Origin: Erythroxylum novogranatense
Lineage: Eukaryota > Streptophyta > Magnoliopsida > Malpighiales > Erythroxylaceae
DNA length: 64,000 nucleotides
Direction of reading: 5' to 3'
Assembly (NCBI GenBank): GCA_029891385.1
Contig: CM057233.1
Location: 29,742,540 to 29,806,539 of the forward strand
Shown here: positions 57,323-64,000 of the stretch, one piece after another
Numbering within the stretch: the first letter of the stretch is position 1
Layout of the letters: each line of letters opens with the position of its first letter
The notes under the pieces: generated by a model
The model's input: only the letters and a program-made list of their open reading frames with translations
Databases searched by the model: none
Told to the model about the DNA's origin: nothing
Translations under genes and position numbers: made by a program

Positions 57323-59409
57323 TTATCGAATATCCTCTACTTTTTTATGCAAGTCACCCACAGAAGCGCACAGATAATCCACTTTCTCTTCAATATCTTC
57401 ATCAGGCTTCTGTTGTACGACTTCAAAACCAACAATCGTAATATATGCATCTGAAGATATGACATCTGGTTCAATTATTGTAAGGGTAGGAGGTTGAACA
57501 GATAGGTTAGGTTCTGGAAGATCAAGATCATCAGGACCAGTTAGTCGTGGAACTTGTCTTCCGAATAGGTGTAGAACATCACCAATTGAAGACACAGTTG
57601 ATAAGGATCTAATGTGCATAATGAGATGCACAAAGAACTCTACTGAATAGCTTTGGTCTCCAACCTTAATAGATCTGTACTGCCCTTCTGAAAGTCTTCC
57701 ACCTACCTGAAAAGAATCTTAAGTGGTTTGCTGACCACAATTGCTTCCTGATGTTGTTGAAATGAAGTGGGAAACATAAGTTCCAATCTGTTGGGCTGCA
57801 TGGCATGCTTCATCAATGTTTCTCACTTCAGCTTCGATCTGTTCTTCTATCAGATCATTTATCCTTTCAGGATACAGTTTCTTTTTCCCTTTTCCCTCAT
57901 TGCGAACAATGAAAGGTCGAGGTTAAATATCAGGCATAACCTTGATCACAGTTTTCCTTGTGATTGGAAAAATAATGTACTTCTACTTTGTCATCTGTGT
58001 GGGGTATGGTCTGGTTCCTTCATCCTTTAGAACATCATACATACTTTTCTCGTCTTCACTGAACAGATGCATTGTACTACTATTTACCAAAATGGGTTGA
58101 AATTGTGATTATTATAGAGTTGCTACTCCTAATAGGTTGAATTTCTTCAAAAATCTTGATTCTCAAGTCTTCTTTTCTTATCAGTTGAGAAGTATTGACC
58201 TGTACTAGAATGCATTAAACTATCTTCTTCTTCTTCTAAAAAACAATAGGAGTGCTCTTTTCCGTACTGGTTTTCTGCTTTTTATTCTCTTTAATTAGTC
58301 TGGAAGTCTGCTGAGGTTGAGGTTTTACTTTCTCAAACTCCAATTTCCTCCTAATTTCAGTCACTTTAGCCAATTTTGGTGATTCTTCTCTTAAAATTGA
58401 AACTAAGGACCTTGTTACCTGAGATGTTATCTTCTCAGAGTTTCCACCATGAATCAACTCTTTCCTTTTCTTTTCTTCTTGTTGATACAGGGTTCAAAAT
58501 CTAGGCGACCTTTTTGCTTGCTTCGGCTTCTCCGAAAGTAACATATTTCCTTTTCTTTTCAGGGTCACTGTCTCCTTTTGTTGCACCTGGCTTCCTTCTT
58601 TAAGGGATATCGTCTTTCCTTTTGTTTTTCCCGACGATTCCTTTTCTCCTTCTGTAGCTATTCTCTCAACAGATTGAGATTTTGAATTTGTTGAGGGAGA
58701 TTCTTTTTTAGCACGCTCCCCCTCAATCCTGGCTTTCGTCTTAGAACTACTTCTACTCTCTCCAGATTCTTCAAACCCATTTTTCCAATTGTTGCAGAAT
58801 TGATGACACTTTTGCTATTCAACTTCATCCTGTTTCCCCATTCCAAACGTACTCCAGAGTCTCTGAATATCCTTGTTAGCATCATTCCTTATGGTAGAGC
58901 AGTCGAGTCTTTCTTAGACTTTACCATATAATGAAAAATAAGGAATGGTAGGTTGATAAGCTGACGATTTAGTAGATGAAATAAGCATTGTTCATCTAGC
59001 ATTGTCACCAAATGCCTTGATACTGTTCTCGGTAGTACACAATGAAAAAGAAGTGAGTGTAATACCTTAGCCTTTGGAACAAGATTTGACGCCTTCTTCT
59101 CCTTTGGATCATTGCTTCCATATAACTGCAAATTGATCTGGTTTCCTTCACGCTAGCTTGTGTCATCCATCTAGCTTTATTTGTGAATTTCTCTCCATCA
59201 AATGGACACTCCGTGACCTTCTCAATCATCTTCTTGGTCACAATAATCGACAATCTATCCACCAAAGATACAAGAGTATCGACTACCACTTCCATATTCT
59301 TCCAAAATTCATAAACTTCATTCATATAGACTTTCTTTCGAACTTGAAAGAAATTCCTCCATCCGGATGCTACAATCTCCAGTTCAACATCCATCTTGTC
59401 CTACTTCAG
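57323..59409 (-). pseudogene. Extra ORF of copia F, 5'-truncated
   Basis: Minus strand. N-terminal domain 59394-59005 (MDVELEIVASGWRNFFQVRKK-like start, EVYEFWKNM, SLVDRLSIIVTKKMI), then TMLDEQCLFHLLN / NLPFLIFHYMVKS and, after a stop, MMLTRIF (58889-59131 and 58885). A Lys/Ser-rich middle follows at 58236-58885, and a tail with VDYLCASVGDLHKKVEDI ends near 57323. Matches the extra ORF of copia E block by block. Stops and frameshifts are fewer than in E. Confidence 0.65.
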
Positions 59410-62400
59410 TGTAGCGCCCCCTTACCATAGGGTATACATCGGGACGCCCGTAGGTCATACCGATTCATAACCTACAATGTAACACCTCACTCCCGCAAGA
59501 CCCGAACCCGACATCGACGGTGATATCCAGGTCCGTGCCCCGCGAGGGTGGCGTGCTACATCACTCGATGAAAACTCGATATAACAATTTTTTTACACAA
59601 TCGCATTACATATTATCATTAACGCGAAAGCAATTTATATAATCAATACAATGGCCTTGGGCCCACTTTTTACATTTACAATTTATTTCGTCAATTAACT
59701 TTACAACTTATCCAAATTAGTAATACAAAAGTCCAAGAATAGAAACACTAAGATGACGCCTTGGCGATCCCGACCACTTTCCGCTTCTTCAACCAGCAGA
59801 TGTCATACGCCTGTTGCTAACGGGTATTCTTCTAAGTCTGAAAAATAGATGCAAATTTTGGGTGAGTTTTGCGAACTCGGTGAGAAACCATCATCGATGG
59901 TTCACTCAACTCATGCATTCACCAATCATATTAGCACACGGTAGCATTAATAAGTAATATCACATATTATCACATTTCAGTTCCAATTTCATATACATAC
60001 AATTTCATCATTTACATCTTCCGGTCATTTACGATCATATATATATATATGCAATGCGCATGTGACACTGCTCCATTTTCATTTGGTGTTGTGACTGTGC
60101 TCAAATCGTCCCAAGAACGGGCACATTGCGTTGAGCGGTGGCTCGAAAACATGGGCTTGAAGCCTCGATACATTGAGCTGCTGACTCTGAATACGTTGGA
60201 CTCGAGGTCTGTGCGTTGGAGCTGAAAGCTCACATACATTAGGCGTGATATGCCCCGATCGAAATTTACTCCGGTCACAACCGCTTTTTATCGATCACAC
60301 ATTTATGTTTATGCATGCAATGTACATATTCAATTTCCATTTACATATCATTACTATTTGCCAATTCTTGGACTTTCGGTCCGGTATTTCAATTATCTAC
60401 ATTTCCAATTTATTGCATCCTACTATATCACATTTACAATCCCATCCAATGTATCAAACGCAAATGCACAATTAACACTTCAATATCAATTTCCCATTTC
60501 CTCGGACCGAGATCAAGAAGATAACATTTACAAACGATTACTCACAAGTAACACCGTTATCTCATTCCAAATATTTGGACACCTATGGTCCAAATCAATC
60601 AAATTCAAATACACATAAACTATAAACCCTCCATTATCTCCACATGGCATAATTGCAAAATCTTAAACACATAAAGGTTGAGGAACCAACTAGGTTACTC
60701 ACCTATTACTCCGAAGCTAATGCCGGAAGTTTCGCCCGTCGATCGAACGACGCTCCATTTGGGCCTCTAAAAGAATCGAGAGAAAGAACGAATCACTAAA
60801 TATGCGGTTTGTGCACATGTAGGTGAAATATGCATGTTCATGAATTCCGCCCTAATCCCTTTTTTTATCATAAAATCCGTCTAAAATTAGAAATCATTGG
60901 CGCCGACGGTGCATGATTGGACCTCTATAGGTCCCCAATTAAATAAAGCAGTGATTAACGGTCCATTACAGGGGCCACGTCGGTTTCCGTCTAAAATTTC
61001 AATTTTTCACAAAATGAAATTCAATATTTTACAAATCCGATGCCTCGAGAATCAGGTCCATCGGACGTCGACGGAAAAGAAATTGACAAAAGAATCACCA
61101 AATACCAAATAATCAAATCATACTAAAATAATACATTCATATTACACTTGCCTCATAGGGAGGCGGCGCCTCCTCTTGAGGCCGACCCATTTGGCCTCGT
61201 CATGAGGCGAGGCGCCGCCTCGCGATCGGGCTGACTTACCTCGCCTCGAGGGCGCCTCGCCCTCGCGATCCGACGAGGTTCTCTACTTCCTTGCCCTTTT
61301 TCCTGTTTTCAATCCAAATTTCCAACAATCATAAATCTTAGCACACAAATCAGAAAATACAAATTATACCTTATTGGAAGATAAAGAAACCCTCTACAAT
61401 TCTCATGAAGACCATGAAAATCAATTTCACCCTAAAGGTGTCAAAATCCAATCACACCAACTGCCTACACAAAACCTATCACAACAGGACAGTACCTTAC
61501 CAATTCCATAACTCACTGATTCTTTAGTTAAAATTACCACAACAATATGAGCAATCAGTTCACAATGTTATCTACAACTCTTATGAACAACCCAACATCA
61601 AATTCTATTGTTAACTGTATCAAACAATTCCATAAACAATCTGTCTTCTGAAATCAACCAATCTGGACAGTAATTTTCCATTCAACATATCTCATAGCAC
61701 AAATGTTACAAAAATCACAACCTTATGTTCCTGAAAAGATAAGATCCCAAACTTCAATGTTCATGAAGAACTCAAACTCCAATTCGATTTCTAACATTTT
61801 CAAATCTGTTATGCAAGTTTCTGACCTAACCAGCACTTAACATCACAATGTAGGTTCAGATTTTGAAATTCCATATCTCCCACATCTAACTTCCAAAAAT
61901 TATAAGCCATATATCATTTTCAAAATCAATCTGTCATCTAGAACTCTTCAGTACAATTCAAACTCCAATTCAATTCACAAAAATTACAAAATTCTTCCAA
62001 GTCCGAATGTGCACTAAATGTGCCAATTCAACTAGGTTTCAGTCAAGGCATAAAAACAGTCATTAGAAATCAGTTCATATCTCCCAATATACAACTCGAA
62101 AATTAACAAGATCAGTGGTAATGGAAAGCTAACTCAATAGGCTACAACTTTCATGAATACCATTTTCCCTAATCCCATACCAATTAATTTAGAAAAATTA
62201 GCAAAACTCATTTGACATATTTGCGGGTACTGTTCCCAGACCCAGAAACAGAAACTTTCCATGCCAATTTTCGACCTTCTAACATTAAAATTGACCAACA
62301 CCTATTTCACACTAAAATGAAGCCAACATCCCAAAGTTTACTTGGGCACAAACCTCACCTCATTTGCTCACCTATACAATTAATTATGAACAAAACAGTA

Positions 62401-63782
62401 CCATAGGTTCAAAACTCAATTTCCAGCTTTCAACATTAACCTATCTTCTATCACTTCCAACATCCATAACACATCACTAAGCATCAAATTATAACTCTAA
62501 TTCAACTACAAACTAATCACAACATTCACTTATATAATTTACTAAACTTTGGCAGCACATATCTACCCAATTATCATACTTGTTTCCTTTCATTTAAGCT
62601 AACAAACTCAATCCAAAACCAAGCCAAAACTCACTTAAAACTATAATCATTCATTCATCCATATATAAGCACATAATGAAACCCATTCTAACCTACCCTT
62701 CTTATGCTCAAGTACACATATAAATAGTCTCCATGCATGCTTCTACCTACTAAAAGAAAGAATATAACCAAACTACTTACCTTAGACAAGTCAAGCAATC
62801 AAATCTCCAAAGCTTTGCAACTCTCCACACTTCCTACTTAAACACCTCACCCACGGCTATGTCACTACACAAGCACATCATCACCTTCTCAAGAATAAAA
62901 CTTGGTCTTAGGGGTGTAAGGAAGAAGCAAGCAAAGATCCAAAACAAACCTCCATGTATGGAAAAGGAAGAAGAGAATTTGAAAGAGAAATGAAAGCACA
63001 CCAAGGAATGAAGCAACCAAGTTTCGGATGAGAGGAAGAGGATAAGCTTTCAAAGCTTTTAAGTGATTTATTTGTTGGAGAATCCAAGGAGAAGTCGTAT
63101 ATAATGGCTAAGATAAGACAAAGTTGTTTACTTAAGTGGACACTTGGCACTTAAAAGAGTAAAAGACAAAAACAACTTAATTAACATAATTTAATCATAA
63201 TCTTTCATTAATCTCACTTAAACATTAATCATGGCACTAGAATAATTCTTAACATTAATTATCCACTAATCTTATGCCATTAGTCAATCCTGTTCAGTAC
63301 AAAAATTTCACCCAGTCAGTCCGTTGGAATTTTCCGGTCCGGGCAACAACCCCGAAAAATTCGAAAAATTCTATAAATCCTTAAAATGTAAAAGCGCTTT
63401 ATGGCGAACTCCAAATAATTTTTCAAACACGAAAACCATATTTTCCAAACAAAAACATCTTTAGGCCATAGCAAGGCGTTTTTGCGGTTTGGGAATTTTC
63501 TCAGGAAAATTCGAGAAAAATTCTGAAAATCCCATAAAATATAAAACAATTTTTTGGCGCACTCGAATAAGTTTTCAAATACAAGTATCCCATAAATTTC
63601 ACAAAGATCTCCATTTGAAACCCAATAGGAAATGTCATGAATGCATGTACAATCATTTCATGTGCACGATTGCTCTTGTGTAGCAATCCTATTAGAACAT
63701 GAGCGATCTATGCAATCCCAATCTATCCCATCCTATGCCAATTTTATCATTTTACCCTTCCAAGTAGGGGTGGGATGTTCTG
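59410..63782 (-). repeat. Long gypsy LTR G (about 4.4 kb)
   Basis: Minus strand. Its 3' end TGTAGCGCCCCC (read on plus at 59410) matches the end of the 2762 bp solo LTR, as do the CATCGATGGTTCACTCAACT and GAACCAACTAGGTTACTCACC blocks. The 5' end near 63782 (GAACATCCCACCCC on minus) matches LTR B. It cuts copia F at 59409. TATA-like box near 63098. A second terminus-like motif TGTAACACCTCACTCCC lies at 59479. Within it 61300-63100 is AT-rich with no gene. Confidence 0.78.
61158..61279. repeat. GC-rich palindromic block in LTR G
   Basis: GAGGCGAGGCGCCGCCTCG and GGAGGCGGCGCCTCC-type inverted repeats in an AT-rich LTR, about 1.75-1.87 kb from the LTR 3' end. The sequence differs from the CGTCGCGACG blocks but sits in a comparable place. 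Confidence 0.75.
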
Positions 63783-64000
63783 ATTCCCCCTCCTTAAAAA
63801 ATTTCGTCCTCGAAATTCTCAATCAACTGTTCGAGATGACGGTAATCATATGTTTCTACATGTCCCATACACTTTTCCATTCCATAATTCATTTCCGAAA
63901 GACACGGTAACCATATTGATCAGTTGTTCCATCACTTATTTGGCTAATTCCTTATCACTTGTCACGAAAGCAGACTCCACAAGGTATGGGTTGGCGATCT
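63783..64000 (-). mobile_element. 3' end of gypsy G internal region
   Basis: Minus strand: an end-of-pol-like stretch (ENFEDEIF near 63820-63797), then polypurine tract AAGGAGGGGGAAT at 63784-63796 next to the LTR. No complete domain in the window. Confidence 0.65.

Larger units (their letters stand above)
56072..59409 (-). mobile_element. Copia relic F (minus strand): 3' LTR and extra ORF
   Basis: LTR 56072-57076 (1005 bp), polypurine tract 57077-57091, then the extra ORF up to 59409, where a gypsy LTR begins. A divergent relative of copia E with the same layout. The rest of the element would lie beyond the window. Confidence 0.82.

Overview
The window is nuclear DNA of a flowering plant, most likely a eudicot. 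It holds one clear host gene, split by plant-type GT-AG introns, inside a dense bed of nested transposable elements: Ty3/gypsy, Ty1/copia, a LINE and non-autonomous DNA elements. Several copia primer-binding sites match initiator tRNA-Met. Nothing bacterial, organellar or CRISPR-like was seen. I could not identify the species.

Layout. 1-3026: 3' end of a minus-strand gypsy element (partial LTR, polypurine tract, integrase C-terminus). 3027-3695: 5' part of another gypsy LTR, cut by a plus-strand copia element at 3696-15342. The 3' LTR of that copia is swollen by a 2.1 kb piece of copia pol flanked by a 16 bp duplication. 15975-20006: the host gene, an actin-interacting protein 1 (AIP1) homologue, 6 coding exons and 609 residues. 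21474-26818: an LTR element with no recognisable pol (LARD-like). 27367-27707: a MITE with 20 bp inverted repeats.

28290-56071 is one minus-strand L1-type LINE blown into three pieces by later insertions. The first insertion is a tandem copia array (29133-49214) with three LTRs of exactly 869 bp and two internal regions that share the same pol deletion. Its second internal region was hit by a minus-strand copia (34094-43086, TSD tcact) and by a 2762 bp gypsy solo LTR (43343-46104, TSD taaag). The second insertion into the LINE is a copia-type solo LTR (49515-55821, TSD gaaag). This was itself hit by a Tat-like gypsy element (50122-55486, TSD tatac), which carries a hAT-type element (52889-53667, TSD ctcccact). 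A minus-strand copia relic (56072-59409) sits at the upstream edge of the visible LINE and is cut by a long gypsy LTR (59410-63782) whose internal region runs off the window.

How it works together. AIP1 is the only gene here likely to serve the cell: a two-propeller WD40 protein that works with ADF/cofilin to take actin filaments apart. All element genes seen are broken or truncated. The most unusual signals are the three-LTR tandem array, an intron-like segment conserved in both of its units, extra downstream ORFs in the minus-strand copia family, an antisense ORF in the Tat-like element, palindrome arrays in the copia leader, CpG-rich palindromic blocks in the gypsy LTRs, and a recurrent CAG/CTG-to-CG change between repeat copies that may be a sequencing artefact linked to CHG methylation.
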